The notes beneath the pieces were generated by a model. That model was not told where the DNA came from. It ran no database searches and saw only the letters and a program-made list of their open reading frames with translations. From an uncultured Salinimicrobium sp. (GTDB lineage: Bacteria; Bacteroidota; Bacteroidia; Flavobacteriales; Flavobacteriaceae), in assembly GCA_946887025.1 (NCBI GenBank), contig CAMPJY010000069.1:1-12731 (forward strand): a stretch of DNA of 12,731 nt, read 5' to 3'. This document shows positions 5,500-12,731 of this stretch, one piece after another. Made by a program: the position numbers and the translations under genes. Each line of letters opens with the position of its first letter. Positions within the stretch are counted from its first letter, which is position 1.

Positions 5500-7953
5500 C
5501 TAATAAGGATCCACATTAATTACCAGCTTTACGCTTCTATAGGCAGCAATAGCCCTGAAACTCTGTAGCACCTTCTCAGTAACTTCCTTAGTACTGGAAA
5601 GTGACTGCTTCTGAGGAATCTTCAGTAAAACGTTTTTGTAGTATTCATTCCTGATCCTGGCTATCGGGGGGAATTCAGGCCCCAGGACATTTTCACGGAA
5701 CACATTTCCCAAAGCTTTTGCCAGCCAGTCAGCTCCCTCATTAACCCTGGAAAAATCCCTTCCTTTTAAAGTGATCCTGATCTGACGATAGAAAGGGGGA
5801 TATTTATACTGCCTGCGTTCTTCCAGCTGATCCTTGAACATATCCTTATAATCAGCCGTAGATACCTGCTGTACTATGCGATGATTCGGATTATAGGTCT
5901 GAATGAGCACTTTCCCCCTTTTTTGTGTACGCCCGGCCCTTCCTGCAACCTGAAGCATCAACTGAAAACTTCTTTCATGAGCCCTGAAATCAGGGAAATT
6001 CAACAGGCTGTCGGCATTCATTATCCCTACCAGCCTCACTTTACGAAAATCCAGACCCTTGGTCAACATTTGCGTCCCCACCAGAACATCGATCTCTCCA
6101 TATTCAAAAGCAGAAATGATCTTCTCGTAGCCTTTCTTGCCACGGGTGGTGTCCAGGTCCATCCTGCCTATTTTATGTCCCGGGAACAGGGCCTGCAGCT
6201 CAGCCTCCACCTGTTCCGTACCCAAACCTTTGGTGTTAAGCTCCGGGCTGCCGCAGGCCATGCATTTTTGCTGCATGGCGATATGATATCCACAATAATG
6301 ACAGCGCAACTGGTTCTTGTGATTGTGAAATGTAAGACTCACGTCGCAGTTGGGACATTGGGGGGAATGCCCGCAGGTGTTACATTCCAGGATAGGCGAA
6401 AACCCTCTTCGATTCTGGAACAGGATCACCTGTTCATTATTGCCAAGGGTTTCCCTGATCTCCTCCACCAGCCGGTCTGAAAAATGCCCGACCATTCGTT
6501 TCTTCCTGGATTTCTCTTTTATATCTACGATCTCTATTTCAGGCAGCAAGACATTTCCATAGCGCCTGTCGAGATTAACGAGCGCATATTTGTGATGGAT
6601 GGCATTAAAATAAGATTCAACACTTGGGGTAGCCGACCCCAGAAGCACTTTTCCCGAATGTATCTTCCCCAGAACCACCGCGGCATCCCGGGCATTATAT
6701 CGGGGTGCCGGATCGTATTGTTTAAAAGTCGCCTCATGTTCCTCGTCGACTATAATAAGTCCAAGATCTACAAAAGGCAGAAAAATACTCGACCTAACGC
6801 CTATCACCACCTGTGCCTTTTCGCTATTGTCCAAAACATTCCTATAAACCTCTACCCGCTCATTCACGGAATATTTACTGTGATACACGCTCACCTTTTC
6901 CCCAAAGTAATGCTGGAGCCTCGTGATCAATTGGGTGGTCAGGGCGATCTCAGGGAGGAGATAAAGCACCTGTTTTCCCGAAGCAATTACTTTTTCAATC
7001 AGCTTTACATATATTTCTGTTTTACCAGAAGAGGTAATCCCATGGAGAAGGCAGACATTTTCTGACGTAAAGGAGGCTTCAATCTCTTCCAGGGCCTGAT
7101 CCTGGAATTCATTAAGTTGCAGGGAATCATTTTCTTCCCCTCCTGAATACCCGACCCTGTCAGTCTGTATAAAATATTCCTCCAGGATCTGTTTATCTAT
7201 CAGGGATTTTATTACTGCCGCAGAACCCCCACTTTCCTTACTTAAGTCTGTAATTTTAATTGGTTTCCTGCTTCTCGCCGAAAGGGAGAAGTAGGTAAGA
7301 ATCACTTCCCTCTGCTTTGGTGCGCGGTCGAGCACATCCAGCAGCTCATGCATCTTTTCCTCGGAGGAAAAAGCTGGATCCAGTTTTACATACCGCTCCA
7401 GTTTTGGTTTATACTGTTCATGGATTTCCTGATTGACCACCACCAGATTCTTTTCCACCAGCTTGTTAATGACGGGCAGGACGGTCTTTTTATCCAGGAT
7501 CTTAATGATTTCCTGAATTTTCAGGGTTGACTGCCTCTCCAGGGCTTCCAATAGTAAAAATTCGTCGTCTGAAAGCTCAACCTCCACTTCTGCCTCCAAT
7601 TTCACTAACTGCACCACCGTTTCGCTCTCGAGCAGATAAGCACTCGGCAAAGCGGATCTTAAGACCTCCCCCTCAGAACACATATAATAGCCTGCTATCC
7701 ATTTCCAGAATTTCAATTGTTTTTCTGAAATAAGCGGCTGTTCATCGAGAATCTGCTCTATTGGCTTGGCATTATAAATCTCCGGCGCTTTCCTGTGGAT
7801 AGTCGAAACAATTCCGGTATAGACTTTCGACTTTCCAAATGGTACCGCCACCCTCATTCCCACCTGTAGGAATTCCGCCTCGGCCTCTGTAACGGAATAG
7901 GTGAAGTGCCGTTCCAGGGGCAGGGGCAAAATAACGTTCACAAAATAGGACAT
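5500..7953 (-). CDS. priA: Primosomal protein N', replication restart helicase PriA
   Basis: An 817-residue PriA from ATG 7951-7953. The N-terminal 3'-DNA-binding domain begins MSYFVNVILPLPLERHFTYS. A winged-helix region follows, then the superfamily 2 helicase core: Walker A GITSSGKT (305-312), DEEH (403-406) and GSATP (439-443). The zinc-binding module has all eight cysteines in four CxxC pairs (524/527, 533/536, 551/554, 564/567). Helicase lobe two ends with QVAGRAGR (668-675), and the C-terminal domain closes with NVDPY. PriA recognises stalled forks and D-loops, unwinds the lagging strand and reloads the replisome. The frame is open 18 codons further up to ATG 8005-8007, but that extension has no PriA similarity and lies upstream of a -7 promoter element, so 7953 is preferred. 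Convergent with the LytTR gene; no clear terminator between them. Confidence 0.97.
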   Translation of the reverse strand: MSYFVNVILPLPLERHFTYSVTEAEAEFLQVGMRVAVPFGKSKVYTGIVSTIHRKAPEIYNAKPIEQILDEQPLISEKQLKFWKWIAGYYMCSEGEVLRSALPSAYLLESETVVQLVKLEAEVEVELSDDEFLLLEALERQSTLKIQEIIKILDKKTVLPVINKLVEKNLVVVNQEIHEQYKPKLERYVKLDPAFSSEEKMHELLDVLDRAPKQREVILTYFSLSARSRKPIKITDLSKESGGSAAVIKSLIDKQILEEYFIQTDRVGYSGGEENDSLQLNEFQDQALEEIEASFTSENVCLLHGITSSGKTEIYVKLIEKVIASGKQVLYLLPEIALTTQLITRLQHYFGEKVSVYHSKYSVNERVEVYRNVLDNSEKAQVVIGVRSSIFLPFVDLGLIIVDEEHEATFKQYDPAPRYNARDAAVVLGKIHSGKVLLGSATPSVESYFNAIHHKYALVNLDRRYGNVLLPEIEIVDIKEKSRKKRMVGHFSDRLVEEIRETLGNNEQVILFQNRRGFSPILECNTCGHSPQCPNCDVSLTFHNHKNQLRCHYCGYHIAMQQKCMACGSPELNTKGLGTEQVEAELQALFPGHKIGRMDLDTTRGKKGYEKIISAFEYGEIDVLVGTQMLTKGLDFRKVRLVGIMNADSLLNFPDFRAHERSFQLMLQVAGRAGRTQKRGKVLIQTYNPNHRIVQQVSTADYKDMFKDQLEERRQYKYPPFYRQIRITLKGRDFSRVNEGADWLAKALGNVFRENVLGPEFPPIARIRNEYYKNVLLKIPQKQSLSSTKEVTEKVLQSFRAIAAYRSVKLVINVDPY

Positions 7954-7971
7954 GGAAGTGGGGGTTTTCAG

Positions 7972-8009
7972 CAAAAATAAAAAATAAAGATGGTGGACAG
8001 ACTTCAAAA
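7972..8009 (-). promoter_or_regulatory. priA: Likely priA promoter
   Basis: On the minus strand TATTTTTG (7972-7979) is an exact TAnnTTTG match, ending 18 bases before the priA ATG. The nearest TTTG -33 candidate is at 8005-8009, 25 bases upstream, which is longer than the usual 17-23, so the -33 assignment is weak. The -33 candidate borders the T-rich tail of the upstream operon's terminator. Confidence 0.55.
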
Positions 8010-8010
8010 C

Positions 8011-8038
8011 AAAAAACCATCCTTTTTGGATGGTCTTT
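8011..8038 (-). terminator. Strong intrinsic terminator of the nadC - yihY-like - chalcone-isomerase-like unit
   Basis: On the minus strand ACCATCC (8028-8034 read back) pairs with GGATGGT (8016-8022) around a five-A loop, followed by a run of six T, G and four T. It begins about 20 bases after the stop codon at 8058. This separates the unit from priA, which has its own promoter. Confidence 0.88.
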
Positions 8039-8057
8039 CATTTTTAGGTCAGAAAAA

Positions 8058-8618
8058 TTATTTCCCTAAAAGATCATCTTTTAAACCTTTATCAGCAGGG
8101 TCACTGGATAACCAGATCCCAAAAAGGGCTTCCTTAAAATCTTTCCCTTTGACTACCCCACGCTCTTCCCCGTTCTTATAAGCGACAACGCCCCTGGACG
8201 GAAGATACACCAGATCAAAAACGTCATCCTTGGTTATTTCATCTTTAAAATAACCTAGCATGGTATCGATCTGTGGCTGTATAGGGGCGGTATTTCCATT
8301 TGTGGATTTATTAAAACCATCCCTTACTGCATCAATTAATTTTTCGCTGGAGATCAGGCCAGATACAATATGCAGCTTTATAGCCATAGGTTTCTCACTT
8401 GAGATGATAGTCTTGGAATCGCTTGACTTCTTATCCAGATAGAGTCCGGCGGCATAAAGATCTATCCATAATTTTTCCCTTACTCCGGCTCCATTTAGCA
8501 CCAGGGTGGCATCATCAAAAGTTTCGGTGTTGGGAAGGGTGGCATCGCCCACTTTGGTCTGGGCATTGGACAGGCCGACTGAAAACACAGTCAGCAAAAG
8601 TAACATCACATTCTTCAT
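8058..8618 (-). CDS. Exported chalcone-isomerase-like protein
   Basis: A 186-residue protein with a clear type I signal peptide: MKNVMLLLLTVFSVGLSNA, cleavage expected after A19. The mature part matches the bacterial chalcone-isomerase-like fold (Pfam Chalcone_3 type): LNGAGVREKLWIDLYAAGLY (41-60), a central helical region with ISSEKLIDAVRDGF, YLPSRGVVAYKNG (138-150), and the closing DFKEALFGIWLSSDPADKGL (160-179) then KDDLLG. These periplasmic proteins share a fold with plant chalcone isomerase and with fatty-acid-binding relatives. Bacteria with them do not make flavonoids by this route, so enzyme activity should not be assumed; binding of a small lipid or acid is inference. It is the last gene of a minus-strand unit, 16 bases after the yihY-like gene, and is followed by a strong terminator. 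Confidence 0.88.
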   Translation of the reverse strand: MKNVMLLLLTVFSVGLSNAQTKVGDATLPNTETFDDATLVLNGAGVREKLWIDLYAAGLYLDKKSSDSKTIISSEKPMAIKLHIVSGLISSEKLIDAVRDGFNKSTNGNTAPIQPQIDTMLGYFKDEITKDDVFDLVYLPSRGVVAYKNGEERGVVKGKDFKEALFGIWLSSDPADKGLKDDLLGK

Positions 8619-8634
8619 AAGCAGGTATTATAAG

Positions 8635-9555
8635 TTATTTCTTTTTAAGTTTGATCAATGAGGCGTTTAGCTCAAAACCGAGCAACAAGATATTAGAATT
8701 AATCCATATATACACCATTAAAATTAAAAGCGCCCCGATAGAGCCGTAGAGCTCATTATAATTGGAAAAATTTTCAATATAGATCCCAAACAGGAAGGTG
8801 GTGGCTATTATAAGGAAGGTGCTGAAAAACGCGCCAATCGAAAAGAACCTTGATAACCTGCCTTCCCGGGTGCCGGAATAATATAGGATGGCCACGACCA
8901 TATAGATCATCAGTACAAATATTATGTACCTGCCTATGTCAGCCCAGAATACAGCATTTTTCAAAACCCCCACCTGTTTCAGGTCTTCCATTATATAAGT
9001 CAGGTAAATGGTTACCACAATGGTAGCTAACAAAATAAAGGCCAGAATTAAGGAGATTCCAAGGGCAATTACATATTGACGAATAATGGATCGATTGACA
9101 CTGGTGTGGTAAGAGAATTCAAAGCCCGTAAAAATAGCATTTACCCCATTAGCCATCAGGAAAATGGAGAGCAGGAATACGAAGGACAGCAGGCCTCCTC
9201 TTTTTTTGGCGGCGATGTCGTGAAAAATTTCATCGAAGAACTCCCGGGTGTTCGGTGGAAGCAGGGAATCCATATATAAAAGGAATTCCAGCTGGAAATC
9301 ATCGATAAAAGTAATGAAAGGAATGAGGTTCAGCATGAACAACAGGAAAGGAAATACTGCCATAAAGAAGCTGAAAGAAATGGCACTTGCCCTGGCGGAA
9401 AAAGCCCCTTCCATGATTCCCGCATAAAATATGATCATCAGATCATAAAGCGACAGGCCCTCAAGTCCGGGCAGAATAACAGCCTGGGTTTTCCTGACCC
9501 ACCAGTCGGAAAAGCTGTTTTTCTTCTGTGACTCTTGGGTCCCCTCATCGCTCAT
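8635..9555 (-). CDS. YihY/BrkB-family inner-membrane protein
   Basis: A 306-residue polytopic membrane protein of the YihY/virulence factor BrkB family (once called RNase BN by mistake). A hydrophilic N-terminus of about 35 residues precedes six predicted membrane helices near 58-82, 120-143, 161-186, 207-227, 237-259 and 272-295. Family hallmarks are visible: ASAISFSFFMAVFPFLLF (57-74) in the first helix, GGLLSFVFLLSIFLMANGVN (120-139), the YYSGTREG loop (225-232), and YGSIGALLILMVYIWINSNI (270-289) then LLLGFELNA near the end. The biochemical role is not established; transport is the usual suggestion. The start lies three bases after the nadC stop codon, so the two are almost certainly co-transcribed and translationally coupled. 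The chalcone-isomerase-like gene follows after 16 bases. Confidence 0.93.
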   Translation of the reverse strand: MSDEGTQESQKKNSFSDWWVRKTQAVILPGLEGLSLYDLMIIFYAGIMEGAFSARASAISFSFFMAVFPFLLFMLNLIPFITFIDDFQLEFLLYMDSLLPPNTREFFDEIFHDIAAKKRGGLLSFVFLLSIFLMANGVNAIFTGFEFSYHTSVNRSIIRQYVIALGISLILAFILLATIVVTIYLTYIMEDLKQVGVLKNAVFWADIGRYIIFVLMIYMVVAILYYSGTREGRLSRFFSIGAFFSTFLIIATTFLFGIYIENFSNYNELYGSIGALLILMVYIWINSNILLLGFELNASLIKLKKK

Positions 9556-9558
9556 TGG

Positions 9559-10416
9559 CTAGTAAGCTTTAAGACTCAGATCCAAATTGTAAACTGAATG
9601 GGTAAGGGCGCCACTGGAAATATAATCCACTCCCGTCTCCGCGTATTTTGTTACGGTCTCTAGTGTAATTCCTCCACTGGATTCGGTCTGAAATTTGCCG
9701 TCGATCAGCTGTACCGCCCTCTTGGTATCTGCAAAGTTAAAATTGTCGATAAGGATACGGTGGATCCCTCCCACTTCCATGATAGCCTTGATCTCTTCAA
9801 AATTTCTTGCCTCCACTATTATCTTCAGGTCGAGGTTATTCTCCTGTAGGTATTTCTGAGTTTTGAGGATCGCCTGCTTCACTCCCCCGGCGAAATCGAT
9901 ATGGTTGTCCTTTAGCATTATCATATCGTAAAGTGCGAACCTGTGATTTTCCCCGCCTCCTATCTTTACTGCCCATTTTTCCAGGGCACGAAGTCCGGGG
10001 CTCGTTTTCCTGGTATCCAGAATTTTTGTATTAGTTTCTTTCAGCTTTTCCACAAAAGCATTTGTTTTGGTTGCTATGGCACTCATTCGCTGCATGGCAT
10101 TGAGCACAAGGCGTTCACATTTGAGAATGGACTGGGAAGACCCTTCCAGATAAAAAGCCACATCTCCGGCCTTCATTTTGGCTCCATCCTCCATTCTTAT
10201 ATCCAGCACCACAGCAGGATCCACCTTTTTAAAAACCCGTTGTGCGAATTCGACTCCGGCAAGCACCCCTTCGTCCTTGATCAGAAGTTTCGCCCTTCCC
10301 TTGGCTTCTTTGGGAATGCAGGCCAGCGAACTGTGGTCCCCCTCTCCTACATCTTCCCTGATGGCATTTTCAATAATTAATTCAATTTCCTTTTCAAATT
10401 GTTCCTTTGAAATCAT
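9559..10416 (-). CDS. nadC: Nicotinate-nucleotide pyrophosphorylase (quinolinate phosphoribosyltransferase)
   Basis: A 285-residue NadC from ATG 10414-10416. It converts quinolinate and PRPP to nicotinate mononucleotide, the last step of de novo NAD precursor synthesis. N-terminal alpha/beta domain: IREDVGEGDHSSLA (19-32). Catalytic barrel: ERLVLNAMQRMSAIAT (101-116), DTRKTSPGLRALEKWAV (134-150), GGGENHRF (153-160), LKDNH (168-172), VEARNFEEI (201-209), ESSGGI (245-250) and DYISSGALTHS (264-274). These hold the expected Arg, Lys and His substrate contacts. The frame is open up to 10467, but that extension has no NadC character and would overlap the rlmH start codon, so 10416 is preferred; total length is then normal for the family. 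nadA and nadB are not in the window. It heads the unit with the yihY-like and chalcone-isomerase-like genes and is divergent from rlmH. Confidence 0.97.
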   Translation of the reverse strand: MISKEQFEKEIELIIENAIREDVGEGDHSSLACIPKEAKGRAKLLIKDEGVLAGVEFAQRVFKKVDPAVVLDIRMEDGAKMKAGDVAFYLEGSSQSILKCERLVLNAMQRMSAIATKTNAFVEKLKETNTKILDTRKTSPGLRALEKWAVKIGGGENHRFALYDMIMLKDNHIDFAGGVKQAILKTQKYLQENNLDLKIIVEARNFEEIKAIMEVGGIHRILIDNFNFADTKRAVQLIDGKFQTESSGGITLETVTKYAETGVDYISSGALTHSVYNLDLSLKAY

Positions 10417-10433
10417 TGTAGTGCGTATTTTTG
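10406..10433 (+). promoter_or_regulatory. rlmH: Likely rlmH promoter
   Basis: TATTTTTG (10426-10433) is an exact TAnnTTTG match ending 33 bases before the rlmH ATG. TTTG at 10406-10409 gives a 16-base spacer, slightly short; TTG at 10399-10401 would give 24. The -7 box is the stronger part of the evidence. It overlaps the start of nadC on the other strand. Confidence 0.55.
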
Positions 10434-10434
10434 A

Positions 10435-10467
10435 TAAAGTTACGAAGTAAAGGCTAAAATAATACAA
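10435..10467 (-). promoter_or_regulatory. nadC: Possible nadC promoter, abutting the rlmH promoter
   Basis: On the minus strand TTG (10465-10467), 22 bases, TAACTTTA (10435-10442), a 7 of 8 match to TAnnTTTG. It ends 18 bases before the nadC ATG. The -7 boxes of the two divergent promoters are one base apart, so both could hardly be occupied at once. Confidence 0.4.
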
Positions 10468-10940
10468 TGAACATAAAATTGCTAGTCGTAGGAAAAACCG
10501 ATGAAGGCAGCCTTCAGGGCCTCATTGACACCTATGCAAAACGGCTTGACCACTATATCAAATTTGAGCTGGAGATCCTCCCCGATATTAAGAATACCAA
10601 GAGCCTGAGTGTGGAGCAGCAAAAATTAAAAGAGGGTAAAATGATACTCGAAAAGATGAGCCCGTCTGACTACCTGGTTCTTCTCGATGAAAATGGAAAA
10701 CAATTTTCTTCTGAAGCCTTTTCGGAATTCATTCAAAAGCGGTTGAACAGCGGGATGAAACAGCTTATCTTTGTGGTAGGCGGGCCCTATGGTTTTTCTG
10801 AAGAAGTCTATGCACGAGCCCAGAGCAAGCTGTCTTTATCCAAAATGACTTTTTCCCACCAGATGGTGCGATTGTTTTTCGTGGAGCAGCTTTATCGGGC
10901 CTTTACTATTCTTAAAAATGAACCATATCACCACAAATAA
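10467..10940 (+). CDS. rlmH: 23S rRNA (pseudouridine1915-N3)-methyltransferase RlmH
   Basis: A 157-residue SPOUT methyltransferase of the RlmH family, the usual length. It methylates pseudouridine 1915 in helix 69 of 23S rRNA on assembled 70S ribosomes, using S-adenosylmethionine. Landmarks: start MNIKLLVVGKT, YLVLLDENGKQFSSEAFSEF (69-88), the knot glycine loop VVGGPYGF (103-110) that binds the cofactor, and the C-terminal SKMTFSHQMVRLFFVEQLYR (125-144) followed by ILKNEPYHHK, whose end contributes to rRNA binding. The family works as a homodimer. First gene of a plus-strand pair with rdgB (36-base gap) and divergent from nadC. Confidence 0.97.
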   Translation: MNIKLLVVGKTDEGSLQGLIDTYAKRLDHYIKFELEILPDIKNTKSLSVEQQKLKEGKMILEKMSPSDYLVLLDENGKQFSSEAFSEFIQKRLNSGMKQLIFVVGGPYGFSEEVYARAQSKLSLSKMTFSHQMVRLFFVEQLYRAFTILKNEPYHHK

Positions 10941-10976
10941 TTTTTCCTCCTGGGGATTTTTTACAAATGAAAAAGT

Positions 10977-11567
10977 ATGAATACGAATAAACCATTGGAA
11001 CTTGTTTTCGCCACGCATAATCAGCATAAATTTGAGGAGATCAAGGCCCTGGTGCCTGCCAGTATCCGCCTGCTTTCTCTTAATGACATCGGCTGTTTTG
11101 AGGAAATTCCTGAAACTGCCGACACAATTGATGGCAATGCCATTCAGAAGGCGGAATATGTGAAGAACAAGCTGGGTTATGACTGTTTTGCCGATGACAC
11201 GGGGCTCGAAGTAAAGGCATTAAATGGCGCTCCTGGCGTCTATTCTGCACGTTATGCCGGGGAGGCTAAAAATAATGAGGCCAACATAGATAAGTTGCTG
11301 AAGGAGTTGGAAGGGGTAGAAGATCGTACCGCACGTTTTAAAACGGTGATAGCACTTAATTTCAGGGAACACGAGCTCCTTTTCACCGGAATCTGTTCCG
11401 GAACCATCACCACTTCCAAAAGAGGAGAAAATGGATTTGGCTATGACGCAGTATTTCAGCCGACGGGCTTCGACAGAACCTTTGGTGAAATGAGACTGGC
11501 AGAAAAATCAGACCTGAGCCACAGGGGCAAGGCAATGGCTGAACTGCTGGATTATCTCAATAAATAA
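10977..11567 (+). CDS. rdgB: Non-canonical purine NTP pyrophosphatase (RdgB/HAM1 family)
   Basis: A 196-residue XTP/dITP diphosphatase. It hydrolyses ITP, dITP and XTP to the monophosphate plus pyrophosphate, keeping deaminated purines out of DNA and RNA. Motifs in order: FATHNQHKFEEI (11-22, phosphate-binding T/N/K), ADDTGLEV (72-79, with D74 as the expected general base), GAPGVYSARYAG (84-95), GFGYDAVFQP (153-162), and SHRGKA (181-186). All key residues are intact and the length is typical. It follows rlmH after 36 bases on the same strand, with no good terminator or promoter between, so the two are probably co-transcribed. No clear terminator follows in the 154 bases before the DEAD-box gene; only a weak stem next to a T-run (11605-11615) is seen. 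Confidence 0.96.
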   Translation: MNTNKPLELVFATHNQHKFEEIKALVPASIRLLSLNDIGCFEEIPETADTIDGNAIQKAEYVKNKLGYDCFADDTGLEVKALNGAPGVYSARYAGEAKNNEANIDKLLKELEGVEDRTARFKTVIALNFREHELLFTGICSGTITTSKRGENGFGYDAVFQPTGFDRTFGEMRLAEKSDLSHRGKAMAELLDYLNK

Positions 11568-11696
11568 GGTTTTCACCGTTGATATTTCAGGTTAAGCCTC
11601 ACCCCTTTTTTTCCCTGATAATTCATATCGAAATCGCCCCAATCAACTAATTTTGAAATAGTTAAATATTTATAGCGCCAACTACCAACTTATACG

Positions 11697-11704
11697 TACC
11701 TTTG
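11697..11704 (+). promoter_or_regulatory. -7 promoter element of the DEAD-box helicase gene
   Basis: TACCTTTG is an exact match to TAnnTTTG, followed by C, in the common Bacteroidetes context. It ends 17 bases before the ATG at 11722. No TTG is seen at 17-23 bases upstream, so the -33 element is weak or absent. The predicted leader is very short. Confidence 0.55.
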
Positions 11705-11721
11705 CCGCTTATTTTATTTAT

Positions 11722-12731
11722 ATGAACAAATTTGAATTATTAGGATTGAATGCTGGCCTGTTGAAGGCGATTGAAGACATGGGGTTTACAAGCCCCAGTG
11801 AAGTTCAGGAGAAAGCCATTCCTATTTTACTGCAAGAGGACACCGATATGGTCGCTCTTGCCCAAACCGGAACCGGAAAAACCGCAGCCTTTGGTTTCCC
11901 GCTTATCCAGAAAATAAACGCAGAAAGTAAAAAAACCCAGGGATTAATATTATCCCCAACCCGAGAACTGTGTTTACAGATTACCAATGAATTGAAGAAC
12001 TACTCCAAGTATTTCAAGGGAGTAAACACAGTCGCCATTTATGGTGGAGCAAGCATTACCGATCAAGCAGCCCAAATTAGAAAAGGTGCCCAGATAATAG
12101 TGGCTACCCCCGGAAGGATGCAGGATATGGTAAACCGTAAACTGGTAGATATCTCTGCCATCGATTACTGTATTCTCGACGAAGCAGATGAAATGCTCAA
12201 CATGGGCTTCTTTGAAGACATTACCGCAATTTTATCTCACACTCCTGCTGAAAAGCAAACCTGGTTGTTTTCAGCCACCATGCCAAGAGAGGTGGCTACT
12301 ATTGCCAAAAAATTCATGCATGACCCAGTGGAAATCACTGTAGGTACCAAAAACATGAGTACCGCCAATGTGAAGCATGAATATTACGTAGTTGGTGGAA
12401 GAGATCGTTATTCAGCACTCAAAAGACTGGCCGATGCGAATCCTGATATCTTTTCAGTAGTCTTCTGTCGTACTAAACGCGATACTCAGAAAGTCGCTGA
12501 AACACTTATTGAGGATGGCTACAACGCAGCTGCCCTTCACGGGGATCTGAGCCAGAACCAGAGAGACCTGGTAATGAAAAGTTTCAGGGCGCGCCAGATC
12601 CAGATGCTGGTTGCTACTGATGTTGCAGCCCGAGGGATCGACGTAGATGATATTACTCACGTGATCAACTACCAGTTGCCTGACGAGATCGAAACTTACA
12701 CCCACCGAAGCGGACGTACCGGAAGAGCCGG
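11722..12731 (+). CDS. DEAD-box ATP-dependent RNA helicase (partial, runs off right edge)
   Basis: An open frame from ATG 11722 gives 336 codons and continues past the edge. All helicase core motifs are present in order: Q motif around GFTSPSEVQEKAIP (21-34), motif I AQTGTGKT (47-54), Ia PTREL (79-83), GG (108-109), Ib TPGR (129-132), II DEAD (153-156), III SAT (184-186), IV FCR (248-250), V ATDVAARGID (298-307), and VI HRSGRTGR (328-335). It unwinds or remodels RNA using ATP; likely tasks are ribosome assembly, RNA decay or cold adaptation, as in the DeaD/CsdA and DbpA groups. The C-terminal region that would separate these groups lies outside the window, so I give no symbol. It has its own -7 promoter element and sits 154 bases downstream of rdgB. 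Confidence 0.96.
   Translation, partial: MNKFELLGLNAGLLKAIEDMGFTSPSEVQEKAIPILLQEDTDMVALAQTGTGKTAAFGFPLIQKINAESKKTQGLILSPTRELCLQITNELKNYSKYFKGVNTVAIYGGASITDQAAQIRKGAQIIVATPGRMQDMVNRKLVDISAIDYCILDEADEMLNMGFFEDITAILSHTPAEKQTWLFSATMPREVATIAKKFMHDPVEITVGTKNMSTANVKHEYYVVGGRDRYSALKRLADANPDIFSVVFCRTKRDTQKVAETLIEDGYNAAALHGDLSQNQRDLVMKSFRARQIQMLVATDVAARGIDVDDITHVINYQLPDEIETYTHRSGRTGRA

Noticed and set aside
5881..7065. Long plus-strand open frames opposite priA (about 199 and 193 codons)
   Set aside because: They lie wholly antisense to the conserved helicase core of priA, with low-complexity or unstructured translations and no family resemblance. They are by-products of priA codon use.
10417..10467. 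Upstream extension of nadC to 10467
   Set aside because: It would overlap the rlmH start and cross a promoter box, and the added residues have no NadC similarity.
10941..10962. TCCTCCTGGGGA followed by six T between rlmH and rdgB, terminator-like
   Set aside because: The stem is at most four pairs with a wobble, too weak for an intrinsic terminator. The genes are best read as one unit.
10967..10990. Seven-codon frame (MKKYEYE) overlapping the rdgB start
   Set aside because: A start and stop this close are common by chance. There is no sign of attenuation structure, so I do not call a leader peptide.
11574..11620. Possible terminator after rdgB near a run of T
   Set aside because: Only a three-pair stem (AGG/CCT) sits near the T-run. 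It is not enough to call.
1..12731. Search for CRISPR arrays, tRNA or rRNA genes, insertion sequences, phage or defence genes
   Set aside because: No direct-repeat arrays, cloverleaf-like sequences, transposase motifs or terminal inverted repeats were seen by eye. The region reads as stable core chromosome.

Overview
The window looks like core chromosome of a marine-type member of the Flavobacteriaceae (Bacteroidetes). Four things point there. The ribosomal cluster is rpsF-rpsR-rplI with no ssb between rpsF and rpsR. Several genes sit behind exact matches to the Bacteroidetes -7 element TAnnTTTG. A LytTR response regulator lies next to the ribosomal genes. S18, S6, L9, PriA and NadC all read like flavobacterial proteins. 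I do not name a genus.

Layout, left to right. A minus-strand gene with winged-helix-like character is cut by the left edge (1-218). Behind a hairpin terminator come a membrane-anchored neutral zinc metallopeptidase (334-1176) and a small two-helix membrane protein (1217-1411), both on the minus strand. A divergent MacB/FtsX-type ABC permease (1657-2895) follows, with no ATPase gene beside it. It faces a conserved hypothetical (2935-3408) that lies just beyond the terminator of the ribosomal operon rpsF-rpsR-rplI (3480-4586, minus). Divergent from rpsF is a REC-LytTR response regulator (about 4750-5466). It converges on priA (5500-7953, minus). Next is a minus-strand unit nadC - yihY/brkB-like - exported chalcone-isomerase-like protein (10416 down to 8058), ending in a strong intrinsic terminator. 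Divergent from nadC are rlmH and rdgB (10467-11567, plus), then a DEAD-box RNA helicase cut by the right edge (11722 onward).

The content is mostly housekeeping: ribosome assembly and maturation (S6, S18, L9, RlmH, DEAD-box helicase), replication restart (PriA), NAD synthesis (NadC) and nucleotide-pool sanitation (RdgB). I see no tRNA, rRNA, CRISPR array, insertion sequence, prophage or defence system, and nothing I would call a new biological system. The points worth a second look are promoter architecture (short leaders, closely packed divergent promoters, promoters that revise the start codons of priA, nadC and the LytTR gene), two conserved proteins of unknown function beside core operons, and a permease without a visible partner.
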